A stretch of DNA of 64,000 nt from BOG-931 sp963781725. GTDB taxonomy: Bacteria; Pseudomonadota; Alphaproteobacteria; Rhizobiales; Xanthobacteraceae. This document shows positions 42,129 to 52,292 of the stretch, piece after piece; within the stretch, counting starts at the first letter, position 1, and each line of letters begins with the position of its first letter. The stretch spans positions 930,001 through 994,000 of the forward strand of contig CAWAGV010000002.1 in NCBI GenBank assembly GCA_963781725.1, read 5' to 3'. The notes under the pieces are model-generated. The model did not search any database. It saw nothing but the letters and a program-made list of their open reading frames with translations, and had not been told where the DNA came from. Made by a program: the position numbers and the translations under genes.

Positions 42129-42682
42129 GCGAGGCGAAGCTCGTCCCCGCGCAGGCGGGGACCCAGCGAAAAATAGTCCTTCGTTGTCTGGATTCCCGCG
42201 TACGCGGGAATGAGCGGCTTTTGCGTCAGCGCGGCGGCCGGCGGTCGCGGCGGCGATCGGTGACCGGCTGATAAGCGACGCGCGAGTGATGGACGCAGTA
42301 CGGCAGTCCGGTGACGGTATTACCGCCGCAGAAAAAGAAATCGGTGCTGCTCGGATCGCCGACCGGCCAGCGGCAGGTCTGTTCGTTCAGCCGACGACCG
42401 TTTCGGGAAAGCGAGCTGAGCGAGGCGAAGCTCGTCCCCGCGCAGGCGGGGACCCAGCGAAAAATAGTCCTTCGTTGTCTGGATTCCCGCGTACGCGGGA
42501 ATGAGCGGCTTTTGCGTCAGCGCGGCGGCCGGCGGTCGCGGCGGCGATCGGTGACCGGCTGATAAGCGACGCGCGAGTGATGGACGCAGTACGGCAGTCC
42601 GGTGACGGTATTACCGCCGCAGAAAAAGAAATCGGTGCTGCTCGGATCGCCGACCGGCCAGCGGCAGGTCTGTTCGTTCAGC
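42101..42682. repeat. Perfect 291-bp tandem duplication between phoB and gcrA
   Basis: Copy 1 is 42101-42391 and copy 2 is 42392-42682; I compared the copies base by base and found no difference. The unit spans the end of phoB, the intergenic palindromic repeat, and the end of gcrA. Copy 1 therefore contains a 166-base gcrA 3' fragment (42226-42391, minus strand) and copy 2 a short phoB 3' fragment. Confidence 0.9.
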
Positions 42683-43011
42683 TCGAGCAACGTGCGGCGC
42701 TGACCGATCGGAATGACGTTGTCGATCAGTTCCGGCTCGGCCTCCTCGATCTCGTAGGCGTGCGCCAGCGCGGTATTGCCGCGGATCGAAGCCCGGCCGA
42801 TACGCATCATGTGCGATGGCGCCCGCACCTTGCGCGGACGCGGCACGCCGGTCGACGTACTCTTGGCGCGGCCGGACAGGCCGAGGCGATGCACCTTGCC
42901 GATGACGGCATTGCGCGTGATACCGCCGAGTTCGGCTGCAATCTGGCTCGCAGAAAGGCCGTCGGACCATAGTTTTTTGAGCAGTTCGACCCGCTCATCA
43001 GTCCACGACAT
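42517..43011 (-). CDS. gcrA: Cell-cycle regulator GcrA
   Basis: A 164-residue protein. The DNA-binding/sigma-interacting N-terminus is MSWTDERVELLKKLWSDGLS and AAELGGITRNAVIGKVHRLGLSGR, which matches GcrA. A basic linker follows and the C-terminal zinc-like region contains CRWPVGDP, FFFCG and YCVHHSR. GcrA binds promoters holding CcrM-methylated GANTC sites and recruits the housekeeping sigma factor. AGGAGGG sits before ATG 43011. Its last 166 bases are present a second time just downstream. Confidence 0.94.
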   Translation of the reverse strand: MSWTDERVELLKKLWSDGLSASQIAAELGGITRNAVIGKVHRLGLSGRAKSTSTGVPRPRKVRAPSHMMRIGRASIRGNTALAHAYEIEEAEPELIDNVIPIGQRRTLLELNEQTCRWPVGDPSSTDFFFCGGNTVTGLPYCVHHSRVAYQPVTDRRRDRRPPR

Positions 43012-43387
43012 GCACCATCCCTCCTGAAACGTCACAAGGCGAAGCGTTTTTCGGAATCCCCCACCGAGCCGGGCAGCCCCTCGGCCGCCCAACACGCACG
43101 CACCACCTGAATACTGTCGTTAAATTTTATCTCGCCACACGAGATGTCGTACTTGACAATCAAAAGACTACAATATGGCGCGAGTTTGACGCAAGAGTCG
43201 CCCGACGATGCGTCCACATGTTCCTCGGTTTTGTGGACGGTTTGGGGGAAAGTCGAATCCCCACACACATTTTTCCGTGGTTGACCGGACACATGCGCGC
43301 AAATAAAATGCTGATCGTGCCGCCCGGAGAGGCGGCACATTTCGTTTCTGCCGTGCGGATTTGTGCGCCGCGGACACGGGTAAAACC
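43012..43387. promoter_or_regulatory. Divergent gcrA-argD promoter region
   Basis: A 376-base gap with no gene. It includes an AT-richer stretch with TTGACA at 43154-43159, three GANTC methylation sites (near 43054, 43194 and 43254), and a perfect 8-bp hairpin GTGCCGCC / GGCGGCAC at 43317-43338 about 50 bases before argD. Both neighbouring promoters must lie here; the GANTC sites suit GcrA/CcrM control (inference). Confidence 0.5.
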
Positions 43388-44601
43388 ATGACATCGCATC
43401 TGATGCCGACTTTCGCGCGCGTGAACCTCGCTTTTGAGCGGGGCGAAGGCGTTTGGCTCACCGCAACCAACGGTGAGCGCTATCTCGACTTTACGTCCGG
43501 CGTCGCCGTCAATGCGCTCGGCCATTCGCATCCGCATCTGGTCGCGGCGCTGACCGAACAGGCGCAGAAGCTCTGGCACGTCTCCAACCTTTACGAGATT
43601 CCGGAAGACATGCGCGCTGCGCAACGGCTTTGCGATGCCTGCTTTGCCGATGTCGTATTCTTCTGCAATTCCGGCGCCGAAGCGATGGAAGGCGCCATCA
43701 AGTGCGCCCGCAAATACCAGTCGGCGAACGGGCACCCCGAACGCTATCGCATCATCACCTTCGAAGGCGCGTTCCACGGCCGCACGCTGGCGACGCTCGC
43801 CGCCGGCGGCCAGAAGAAATACCTCGAAGGGTTCGGCCCGGTGGTCGAGGGCTTCGATCAGGTTCCGTTTGGCGATCTGGACGCGGTCAAGCGCGCGATC
43901 GGCAAGGAAACCGCCGCGATCCTGATCGAGCCATTGATGGGCGAAGGCGGCGTGCGGATCGTCGAGCCGTCGTTCCTGCGCGCGCTGCGCGAGCTGTGCG
44001 ATCAGCACGGCCTGATGCTGGTGTTCGACGAAGTGCAGAGCGGCATGGGACGCACCGGCGAACTGTTTTGCCATCAGCGCTCCGGCGTCACGCCCGACAT
44101 CATGGCGCTGGCCAAGGCGCTCGGCGGCGGCTTTCCGGTCGGCGCCTTCCTCGCCACCGATGAAGCGGCGAAGGGCATGACGGCGGGTACGCACGGTTCG
44201 ACGTTCGGCGGCAACCTCCTGGCCATGGCGGCGGTCAATGCGACGCTCGACGTGATGCTGGCGCCGGGTTTCCTCGACCAGGTCAAAAAGACCGGCCTGC
44301 TGCTCAAGCAGCGGCTTGCCGAAATCAAGGATCGTTATCCGGGCGTGATCGCCGAAGTGCGCGGCGAAGGCCTGTTGGTGGGATTGCGCGCCGTGGTTCC
44401 CGCGGGCGAACTGGTCGACGCGTTGCGCGCGGAAAAGATGATCACAGTCGCCGCCGGCGACAATGTGGTGCGGCTGCTGCCGCCGCTGATCATCAATGAA
44501 CAGGAGCTTGCCGAAGGCATCTCCCGGCTCGACCGCGCCTGCGCCGCGCTCGACCGCACCCGGAACGATGCCCAGAAGCGCAAGCAAGAGGCCGCCGCCA
44601 G

Positions 44602-44605
<4 letters not shown>
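43388..44605 (+). CDS. argD: Acetylornithine aminotransferase
   Basis: A 405-residue PLP enzyme of class III: LDFTSGVAVNALGHSHPHLV, FCNSGAEAMEGAIKCARKY, FEGAFHGRTLATLAAGGQ, VFDEVQSGMGRTG (Asp holding PLP), and ALAKALGGGFPVGAF with the PLP Lys. It transfers the amino group in arginine synthesis. ATG 43388 chosen; an in-frame upstream start adds nine residues. The stop overlaps the argF start (ATGA), making an argDF operon. Confidence 0.95.
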
Positions 44606-45516
<911 letters not shown>

Positions 45517-45561
45517 TTCCGGCCCTACAATCCTGCCGGCCGCTGCCTATATTCGGCGATA

Positions 45562-46575
45562 ATGAACAATCCCGAGACCGCCATTCCGGTTCGCGAGCCG
45601 GCGCAAACGACCCGCGACGACACCGTACTGCCGTTCGCGGTCAAGCCGCTGGACCTGCGCGGCCGTATCGTGCGCCTTGGTGCGGCTGTCGACACCATCC
45701 TGTCCCACCATGATTATCCGGCGCCGGTGGCAAAGCTGCTTGGCGAGGCCATCGTGCTCGCGGTCATGCTGGGCACGGCACTCAAGTTCGACGGCCGCTT
45801 CATCCTGCAAACCCAGAGCGACGGCCCGGTGCGGATGCTGGTGGTGGACTTCACCTCGCCCAACAAGGTGCGAGCCTGCGCGCGCTTCGATGCCGAGCGT
45901 GTCGCCGCCGCTATCGCGGTCGGCGAAGCCGAGCCCGGCAAGCTGCTTGGCCGCGGCCACCTTGCCATGACCATCGACCAGGGCGCGGAGATGAGCCGCT
46001 ACCAGGGGCTGGTGTCGCTGGACGGCAGCGGCCTCGAGCAGGCCGCACATGAATATTTCCTGCGGTCCGAGCAGATCCCGACCCGCGTGCGGCTCGCGGT
46101 CGCCGAGGAGTTTCGCAGCGGCAACGGCGCGCGCCGCCACTGGCGCGCCGGCGGAATCATGCTGCAATTCCTGCCGAAGGCGCCGGAGCGCGCACGCGTT
46201 CCCGATCTCGATCCCGGTGACGCGCCGCCCGGCACCGAGACACATGCTCTTCCCGAGGACGACGCCTGGGTCGAAGGCCGCTCCCTGATCGAAACCGTCG
46301 AAGCCATCGAATTGCTCGATTCCGATCTGTCGAGCGAGCGCCTGGCCTATCGGCTGTTTCACGAGCACGGCGTACGGGTATTCCCCGCGGCGCCGGTCGA
46401 AGCGCAATGCTCGTGCTCGCGGCACACTGTCGAGACCATGCTCAACAGCTTTTCCGAAGCGGACCGCGCCGACATGATCGAAGACGGCCGCATCACGGTG
46501 ACATGTGAATTCTGCAGCTCGACTTATGTTTTCGAGCCGGACGAAATCACCGCGCCGGGCGCGGCAGCGTCATGA
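45562..46575 (+). CDS. hslO: Redox-regulated chaperone Hsp33
   Basis: A 337-residue Hsp33: the N-terminal dimer domain contains LLGEAIVLAVMLGTALKFDGRFILQTQ and a GMLVVDF-like segment. The C-terminal redox switch has CSCS and CEFC (four zinc cysteines). Oxidation releases zinc and turns on holdase activity. Usual length (about 290-340). It often follows argF in rhizobiales, as it does here. Confidence 0.94.
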   Translation: MNNPETAIPVREPAQTTRDDTVLPFAVKPLDLRGRIVRLGAAVDTILSHHDYPAPVAKLLGEAIVLAVMLGTALKFDGRFILQTQSDGPVRMLVVDFTSPNKVRACARFDAERVAAAIAVGEAEPGKLLGRGHLAMTIDQGAEMSRYQGLVSLDGSGLEQAAHEYFLRSEQIPTRVRLAVAEEFRSGNGARRHWRAGGIMLQFLPKAPERARVPDLDPGDAPPGTETHALPEDDAWVEGRSLIETVEAIELLDSDLSSERLAYRLFHEHGVRVFPAAPVEAQCSCSRHTVETMLNSFSEADRADMIEDGRITVTCEFCSSTYVFEPDEITAPGAAAS

Positions 46576-46592
46576 CCATTTGCTGAAAGAAA

Positions 46593-46979
46593 CTAGAAGC
46601 GGCGCGTCCCATACACGTCGAATAGTGCGCCGGGCTGCGGCGGCCCGTTCTGCGCATAGCCCAGCGCCAATGAATAATCCTGGCGGCGGCCCGCCATGTC
46701 CTCTTTGCGCATGTCCTCTTTGCGTTTTTGTGCGCGCGCAACCTTCACACGCGCCACTTTCGCGACAACGACCGGTTTAGGCTGTTCGACGCGCGCCGCC
46801 TCCGCGCTGACGGCGGGTGGCTTATCCGGGACAACCGCCTCGGCGAATACCGGCGTCGGATAGGGTCGCTGCCGCGTGTGTGTCAAAAGGCTCGACGACA
46901 GAACGGCGTTCAACAAAAACATCAGGCCGACAAAAGCTGTCGCCATGGTGGTGAAATAGCCGAGCAACGCCACTGCCAT
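46593..46979 (-). CDS. Small membrane-anchored hypothetical protein
   Basis: A 128-residue protein. One N-terminal helix (GYFTTMATAFVGLMFLLNAVL) leads to a Pro/Ala/Val/Lys-rich stalk (PPAVSAEAARVEQPKPVVVAKVARVKVARAQ) and a short C-terminus ending GALFDVYGTRRF. A 15-base tandem repeat (46695-46709 and 46710-46724) encodes RKEDM twice. Of unknown function; probably a periplasmic stalk protein. Start codon has a weak ribosome-binding site. Confidence 0.6.
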   Translation of the reverse strand: MAVALLGYFTTMATAFVGLMFLLNAVLSSSLLTHTRQRPYPTPVFAEAVVPDKPPAVSAEAARVEQPKPVVVAKVARVKVARAQKRKEDMRKEDMAGRRQDYSLALGYAQNGPPQPGALFDVYGTRRF

Positions 46980-47098
46980 GCACCATTAATGCGCCGCACA
47001 ACTTCAAGTTCCGTTCCGCTGCGTCCTAAAAATCGAGTGTCCGGGAACCAACCGGCGATAACGCCATTGAAACACGAGGGGGCGCGAAGGATATTCCC

Positions 47099-47332
47099 AT
47101 GAACAAAGTACTTCTTGGCATCATTACCGCCGCGGCGTGGTTCGTATTGTCGCAGACCGCCAATGCCGAGCGCGTCTGCAATCAGGTCTGCGATGGTGGA
47201 AAGTGCGTATCAAAATGTGTCGATCATCCCGACTCGGCGGTCGTCATTCACGACCATGACCGTTACCGCGACGAACGCGGTCCTGGCGCGGACGTGCACG
47301 CTCCGGGAGTGAATATCGACGTCGGCCATTAG
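47099..47332 (+). CDS. Small exported Cys-containing protein
   Basis: A 77-residue protein with a signal peptide (MNKVLLGIITAAAWFVLSQTANA). The mature 54 residues have four closely spaced cysteines in ERVCNQVCDGGKCVSKCVD and a charged, His/Asp-rich tail (VVIHDHDRYRDERG). Four Cys could form two disulfides or a metal site. AAGGATATTCCC precedes the ATG. Function unknown. Confidence 0.68.
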   Translation: MNKVLLGIITAAAWFVLSQTANAERVCNQVCDGGKCVSKCVDHPDSAVVIHDHDRYRDERGPGADVHAPGVNIDVGH

Positions 47333-47475
47333 CCGGCCGGCAATTTTATTCTTGAGCATTTGCGCGCGGGTCTGCTTCGTCAGATCCGTGCGCAATGCTT
47401 TCGAACACGGCGAAGCGGATCAAATTAACGTCATCCACGAGATCCGATCGTGTTACAGATGCGCGGCGCGCGATG

Positions 47476-47868
47476 TCAGTTGAGCGTCCGCTTCGCCTCG
47501 ACACTGTCGAGCGAAAAGGCCGGGACGTCGATGTCAAAGTGCTCCCCGGCCGCGCTCACCATGCCGTAGGTCCCGCGCATGAAACCCGACGGCGTCTGCA
47601 GCGGCACTCCGCTGGTATATTCGAATTCCTCGCCGGCCTTGAGCACGGGCTCCTCGCCGACCACGCCGGCGCCGCGCACCTCCTGCAAGCGGCCGTTCGC
47701 ATCGGTGATGCGCCAATGCCGGGTTTTAAGCTGCACCGTCTCGCCGCCCTTGTTGGTGATGGAGATCGTGTAAGCCCAAAAGAAATAGCCGTTCTCCGGC
47801 GACGACCGGTCGGCGACAAACCGCGGCTTCACCACGACTTCAATGTCTCGGGTGATGGCTCGATACAT
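47476..47868 (-). CDS. apaG: ApaG family protein
   Basis: A 130-residue fibronectin-III-like protein: FFWAYTISITNKGGETVQLKTRHWRITDANG, then GVVGEEPVLKAGEEFEYTSG and the conserved GFMRGTYGMV. Length and motifs are standard for ApaG, linked to cobalt/magnesium tolerance and Ap4A metabolism in other bacteria. It faces the OpgC gene divergently. Confidence 0.93.
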   Translation of the reverse strand: MYRAITRDIEVVVKPRFVADRSSPENGYFFWAYTISITNKGGETVQLKTRHWRITDANGRLQEVRGAGVVGEEPVLKAGEEFEYTSGVPLQTPSGFMRGTYGMVSAAGEHFDIDVPAFSLDSVEAKRTLN

Positions 47869-48076
47869 TCCAGCTTCCTTGCCAGGCTCCTTGCCACATT
47901 ATCCGCACCGGACTGTCCCGCGCATGACCGGATTCCTGCCGAAGATTCAAACCCGCTGCAACGCCATTGTGGCCCGGATATAAATGAATAGCTTTGGCCC
48001 CGTTGTTGCAATAACCGTGCGGAGGGGCAAGCGTGCGGCATCGTTTCGGTCGGCGGCCGCGGTACAGCGGGTGAAC

Positions 48077-49285
48077 ATGGTTTCCGGTCTGCAGATTGTA
48101 GGGTCCGAGACACCTGCCGTTGCGCGGCCCGCGATTGCGGCCGAGCGTGACCTGCGGCTCGACCTGTTCCGCGGCGTGGCGCTGTGGCTGATCTTTCTCG
48201 ACCACATCCCCGAGAATATTCTGAACTGGTTCACGATACGCAATTACGGCTTTTCGGACGCCACTGAGATCTTCATTTTCATCTCCGGCTATACCGCCGC
48301 CTTCGTCTATGGCCGGGCCATGCGCGAGCGCGGCTTTCTGGTCGCCAGCGCCCGTATCCTGCGGCGCGCGTGGCAGATCTACGTCGCGCACATTTTCCTG
48401 TTCACGATCTTCATGGCCGAGATCGCCTACGTGGCGGCGACGTTCGACAACCCGCTCTACGCCGAGGAAATGAAAATCCTCGATTTCCTCAAGCAGCCGG
48501 ACGTCACGATCTTCGAGGCGCTGATCCTGAAATTCAAACCGGTGAATATGGACGTGCTGCCGCTTTACATCGTGCTGCTGCTGTTGTTTCCGCCGATGCT
48601 GTTCGTGCTGTTGTGGCAGCCGGCGTTGGCGCTGGCCGGATCGGCGCTGCTCTATGTCCTGACCTGGAGCTTCGATTTCAATCTGCCGGCCTACCCGAAC
48701 GGCGTATGGTTCTTCAATCCGTTCGCATGGCAGCTGCTGTTCGTGTTCGGCGCATGGTGCGCGCTCGGCGGCGCGCAGCGGCTGTCCGGCATATTGCATT
48801 CGCGCACCGTGCTGGCGATTGCCGTCGGCTATCTGGTGTTCGCGTTCGCGATCACGCTGACCTGGTACGTCGAGCCGCTCGGCCGTTTCGTGCCGGCCTG
48901 GCTGAGCGAGTGGATGTATCCGATCGACAAGACCAATCTCGACGTGCTGCGCTTTGCGCATTTTCTCGCGCTGGCGGCGGTGACCGTGCGTTTCGTGCCG
49001 CGCGACTGGCCCGGCCTCAAATCGCCGATCCTGCAACCGGCCATTATCTGCGGGCAGCATTCGCTGGAGATTTTCTGTCTCGGCGTATTCCTCGCCTTTG
49101 CCGGGCAATTCGTCATCAGCGAGTATTCCGGGGGCCCCTTGACCCAGGTGGCAATTAGCCTCGCCGGCATATTAATCATGATCGGGACCGCAAACCTGAT
49201 ATCGTGGTACAAGGTTATAGAAGGGCGAAGTCCCTCATCGCGCGTCAAACAACCTGACGCCGACCTCGCGGGAGGCGAGGCATGA
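48077..49285 (+). CDS. OpgC-like membrane acyltransferase
   Basis: A 402-residue polytopic protein starting RDLRLDLFRGVALWLIFLDHIPENI, the opening of the OpgC/acyltransferase-3-like family (Arg, Asp and His conserved), then ATEIFIFISGYTAAFVYG. About ten helices follow. Such proteins add acyl groups to envelope glycans or sugars in the periplasm. ATG 48077 gives a family-like length before RDLRLDL; an in-frame ATG at 47984 would add 31 residues. The stop overlaps the first SGNH gene (ATGA), so the three genes form an operon. Confidence 0.88.
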   Translation: MVSGLQIVGSETPAVARPAIAAERDLRLDLFRGVALWLIFLDHIPENILNWFTIRNYGFSDATEIFIFISGYTAAFVYGRAMRERGFLVASARILRRAWQIYVAHIFLFTIFMAEIAYVAATFDNPLYAEEMKILDFLKQPDVTIFEALILKFKPVNMDVLPLYIVLLLLFPPMLFVLLWQPALALAGSALLYVLTWSFDFNLPAYPNGVWFFNPFAWQLLFVFGAWCALGGAQRLSGILHSRTVLAIAVGYLVFAFAITLTWYVEPLGRFVPAWLSEWMYPIDKTNLDVLRFAHFLALAAVTVRFVPRDWPGLKSPILQPAIICGQHSLEIFCLGVFLAFAGQFVISEYSGGPLTQVAISLAGILIMIGTANLISWYKVIEGRSPSSRVKQPDADLAGGEA

Positions 49286-50037
49286 CATTGCTGGTGACCA
49301 TTCTCGCCACGGTTGCGTTGATCGACGGCGCAGTTGCAGCGACGCCGGAACCGAGTTGCGACGTGCCGCAATCGTTCCTGAGCAGCGACTACGAGCTCAC
49401 GCATGTCGCGAACGAGGTTAAGACGCGCCAGCATCTGGATATCAGCGTGATCGGGACCGGCTCTTCGTCGCTGCCCGGCCCTGATGGCGTACGCTTCGCC
49501 TATCCGGCGCAACTCGAACAGGCTCTGCAAAAAGATCTGCCAGGAATTACCGTCAAGGTTACCGCGCACGTTCAGTCGCGCGCGACATCCGCAGAAATGG
49601 CGAAGGGCCTGGGAAAGATCCTGTCCGACGACAAACCGTCATTGGTGATCTGGCAGGCCGGAACGGCCGACGCCATGAACAGCGTCGACCAGGAGGAATT
49701 CCACAGCAGCCTGGATGACGGCGTCAGCGCGATCGAAAACGGCGGCGCCGACGTCATTCTGATGAATATGCAGTACAGCCCGCGGACCGAGGCGATGATG
49801 GACGTGACCAACTATGCCGACGTCATGCGATTTGTTGCACAGCAACATAGCGCGCTGCTGTTCGACCGGCTCGGCATCATGCGCAACTGGAACGACAGCG
49901 GGACCTTCGACCTCTATACCCCCACCAAGGACTATGCTATGGCGCGGCGAGTTCATGAATGTATTGGCCGGGCTTTGGCGTCTCAGATTATCGGTGCATC
50001 ACATCTGGACGCCGCAAGAGTGCAGACGACGCGCTAA
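49282..50037 (+). CDS. SGNH-hydrolase-like exported protein with an incomplete active site
   Basis: A 251-residue protein with a signal peptide (MTLLVTILATVALIDGAVAA). The fold matches the next gene: VIGTGSSSLPGPDG (nucleophile region), VIWQAGTADAMN, ADVILMNMQYSPRTEAMMDV. But the Asn of block III is missing (GTA where the next protein has GTN) and no DxxH occurs near the C-terminus (LYTPTKDYAMARRVHECIGR). It is probably a partner or pseudo-enzyme of the neighbouring SGNH protein. It overlaps the OpgC gene by four bases and abuts the next gene. Confidence 0.8.
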   Translation: MTLLVTILATVALIDGAVAATPEPSCDVPQSFLSSDYELTHVANEVKTRQHLDISVIGTGSSSLPGPDGVRFAYPAQLEQALQKDLPGITVKVTAHVQSRATSAEMAKGLGKILSDDKPSLVIWQAGTADAMNSVDQEEFHSSLDDGVSAIENGGADVILMNMQYSPRTEAMMDVTNYADVMRFVAQQHSALLFDRLGIMRNWNDSGTFDLYTPTKDYAMARRVHECIGRALASQIIGASHLDAARVQTTR

Positions 50038-50979
50038 ATGTCTTCAAACAGGCTGACAATCGCCCGCGTGGCGCGGGCCGGAGTCGCTTCCGCCGCGCTG
50101 TGCGCCGCTGTTGCGGCGCATGCCCAGTCGATTGAGCCTGCGCCTTTTGTCGCACCGAACTTTATTCAAGTGGCCGCTCCGGCAGCGATGCCGGCGGCCA
50201 CCCCCGCGATCGCTGCACCGCAAACGCGACCGGGTCCTGCGGCGACCGCTACCGCGCCGAATGCCGTTCAATCGGTTTCATGCAGCGCACCCAGCGAACT
50301 GGCGCACTTCGATCGCCCGCTATTGCGAACCGCACGGCGTCTTGCCAGCGGCGAGGCGCTGACCGTCGTTGCTCTCGGCTCATCTTCGACGGCCGGCGCC
50401 GGCGCCAGCTCTCCAAATGCAAGCTATCCGAACCGGCTCGCTGTCGAACTCAAGCAGCGCTTCCCGGCAACCGACATCACCGTGATTAATCGCGGCGTCA
50501 ACGGCGAAGAAACCGAAGACATGATGGCGCGGTTCGAGAGCCAGGTGTTTCCGGCACACCCGCAGCTCGTGCTGTGGCAAGTCGGGACGAATTCAGTGCT
50601 GCGCGATCGCCCGCTCCAGCCGCACGCCGTGCAGCTTGAAGAAGGCATCGACGAACTCAAGGCGACTGGCGCGGACGTCGTACTGATCGATCCGCAATAT
50701 TCGCCGAAAGTAATCGACAAGTCGGAGACGTCCGACATGATCGATCAGATCGCGCTGATCGCCAAAGAAAAGAACGTCGATTTGTTTCATCGCTTCGCGG
50801 CGATGCGCGACTGGCACGACGTTCAGCACCTGTCGTTCGACGCTTTCGTTTCGCCGGACGGCCTGCACATGAACGACTGGGGCTATTCCTGCTGGGCCAA
50901 GATCATGGCCAAGGCCATCGCCGAAGCCGCAACCCGCCCGGTCGCCTCCGCCGCCGCACACGCGCGCTCGACGCACTGA
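50038..50979 (+). CDS. Exported SGNH/GDSL hydrolase
   Basis: A 313-residue exported protein with a Pro/Ala-rich region after the signal peptide. The SGNH core holds VVALGSSSTAGAGASSP (Ser block), VNGEETEDMMARFE, LWQVGTNS (Gly and Asn blocks), ADVVLIDPQYSPKV and SPDGLHMNDWGYSCWAKIM with the catalytic Asp-His. It is likely an O-acyl esterase or transferase acting on a periplasmic glycan. The start codon follows the previous stop directly. Ends the OpgC-SGNH-SGNH operon. Confidence 0.9.
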   Translation: MSSNRLTIARVARAGVASAALCAAVAAHAQSIEPAPFVAPNFIQVAAPAAMPAATPAIAAPQTRPGPAATATAPNAVQSVSCSAPSELAHFDRPLLRTARRLASGEALTVVALGSSSTAGAGASSPNASYPNRLAVELKQRFPATDITVINRGVNGEETEDMMARFESQVFPAHPQLVLWQVGTNSVLRDRPLQPHAVQLEEGIDELKATGADVVLIDPQYSPKVIDKSETSDMIDQIALIAKEKNVDLFHRFAAMRDWHDVQHLSFDAFVSPDGLHMNDWGYSCWAKIMAKAIAEAATRPVASAAAHARSTH

Positions 50980-51014
50980 TCTTTTCGCCCCGCGTCCAAC
51001 TCAAGCGAACCGTC

Positions 51015-52205
51015 CTACACGGCGTCGAGAGCTCCGAGCACGTCCTCGACGATGTCGTCGGGATGCTCGAGGCCGACCGACAAACGCACCAGTCCGTCGG
51101 TGACGCCGATTTCCGCCCGCTGCGCCGGCGTCAGCCGCTGATGCGTCGTTGTCGCCGGATGGGTGATGAGGCTTTTGGCGTCGCCGAGATTGTTGCTGAT
51201 GCGCACGAGCTTGAGCGCATCCTGAAACCGGAACGCCGCCGTCTTGCCGCCCTTGATCTCGAACGCAACCAGCGTCGAACCGCCCTTCATCTGTTTCTGC
51301 ACCACCGCGGCCTGCGGATGATCCGGCCGGCCGGGATAGATCAGGCGGGATATTTTCGGGTGGTCGGCGAGCGCCACCGACACCGTTGCCGCGCTGTCGG
51401 TCTGCCGCCGCACCCGCACCGGCAGCGTTTCCAGGCTCTTCAACAGCACCCAGGCATTGAACGGCGAGATCGACGGGCCGGTCTGGCGGAGCAGCACCTG
51501 GACATGGTCCAGGATGAATTTTTGCGAGGCGAGCACGACACCGCCGAGGCAGCGCCCCTGCCCGTCGATATGCTTGGTCGCCGAATACACCACGCAGTCG
51601 GCCCCAAGCGCCAATGGCGACTGGAACAGCGGCGTGGCAAAAACATTGTCGACGACCAGCGTCGCGCCGGCCTGGTGCGCGATCTTGGCCACCTCGGCGA
51701 TATCGATGACGTCGAGCGCAGGATTGGTCGGGCTTTCGAGAAAGAACGTCTTGGTGTTCGGCCGCACCGCGTTGCGCCAGGCGTTCAGATCGCAGCCGTC
51801 GACCAGCGTCGAGGAAACGCCGAAGCGCGGCAGATAATCCTCGATCACATACCGGCACGAGCCGAACATCGCTTTCGATCCGATCACGTGATCGCCGGCC
51901 TTGACCTGGCCGACCAGCGCGATGGTGACGGCGGCCATGCCGGTCGCGGTGGCACGCGCCGCTTCTGCGCCCTCGAACGCCGCCATGCGGCGCTCGAACA
52001 TGTCGACGGTCGGATTGGCAAACCGGGAATACTGGTAGCCGGGATCTTCGCCCTTGAAGCGCGCTTCGGCCTGGGCGGCGTTGTCGTAGACGTAGCCCTG
52101 GGTCAGGAACATGGCCTCGGACGTCTCGCCGAATGGCGAGCGCAGCGTTCCGGAATGAACCAGCCGTGTTTCGGGGCGATAGCTTTTCTTGGCAGACGCG
52201 GACAT
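51015..52205 (-). CDS. metZ: O-succinylhomoserine sulfhydrylase
   Basis: A 396-residue Cys/Met-metabolism PLP enzyme: PGYQYSRFANPTVDMFERRMAAFEGA, ATATGMAAV, LESPTNPALDVIDI, and SATKHIDGQGRCLGG with the PLP Lys. It makes homocysteine from O-succinylhomoserine and sulfide. ATG 52205 has GAGGGAGG just upstream. It is controlled by the SAM-II riboswitch and terminator immediately before it. Confidence 0.95.
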   Translation of the reverse strand: MSASAKKSYRPETRLVHSGTLRSPFGETSEAMFLTQGYVYDNAAQAEARFKGEDPGYQYSRFANPTVDMFERRMAAFEGAEAARATATGMAAVTIALVGQVKAGDHVIGSKAMFGSCRYVIEDYLPRFGVSSTLVDGCDLNAWRNAVRPNTKTFFLESPTNPALDVIDIAEVAKIAHQAGATLVVDNVFATPLFQSPLALGADCVVYSATKHIDGQGRCLGGVVLASQKFILDHVQVLLRQTGPSISPFNAWVLLKSLETLPVRVRRQTDSAATVSVALADHPKISRLIYPGRPDHPQAAVVQKQMKGGSTLVAFEIKGGKTAAFRFQDALKLVRISNNLGDAKSLITHPATTTHQRLTPAQRAEIGVTDGLVRLSVGLEHPDDIVEDVLGALDAV

Positions 52206-52217
52206 GTGGCCTCCCTC

Positions 52218-52240
52218 GGCCAAGGCGAAAGACCTTGGCC
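52218..52240 (-). promoter_or_regulatory. Hairpin before the metZ ribosome-binding site
   Basis: GGCCAAGG / CCTTGGCC form a perfect 8-bp stem with a 7-base loop between the terminator and the GGGAGG of metZ. It may insulate the start region or tune translation. Confidence 0.5.
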
Positions 52241-52280
52241 AAACAAAAACCCGGCCGGGAGGAATATCCTCAGGCCGGGC
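52241..52280 (-). terminator. Rho-independent terminator of the SAM-II leader
   Basis: Reading toward metZ: CCCGGCC, a loop containing TGAGGATATTCC, GGCCGGG and then TTTTTGTTT. Strong stem followed by a T-run, located between the riboswitch and metZ: the expression platform. Confidence 0.82.
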
Positions 52281-52292
52281 TCACACATCCCC

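Noticed and set aside
42226..42391. A second partial gcrA gene
   Set aside because: It is the 3' fragment contained in copy 1 of the tandem duplication, with no start of its own.
43154..43180. Sigma70-type promoter TTGACA with TACAAT
   Set aside because: The spacing between the boxes is about 10 bases, too short for a consensus promoter; kept only as part of the general region.
48077..50979. Antiphage or secretion system in the OpgC/SGNH region
   Set aside because: The enzymes fit envelope-glycan modification, and no effector, immunity or secretion genes accompany them.
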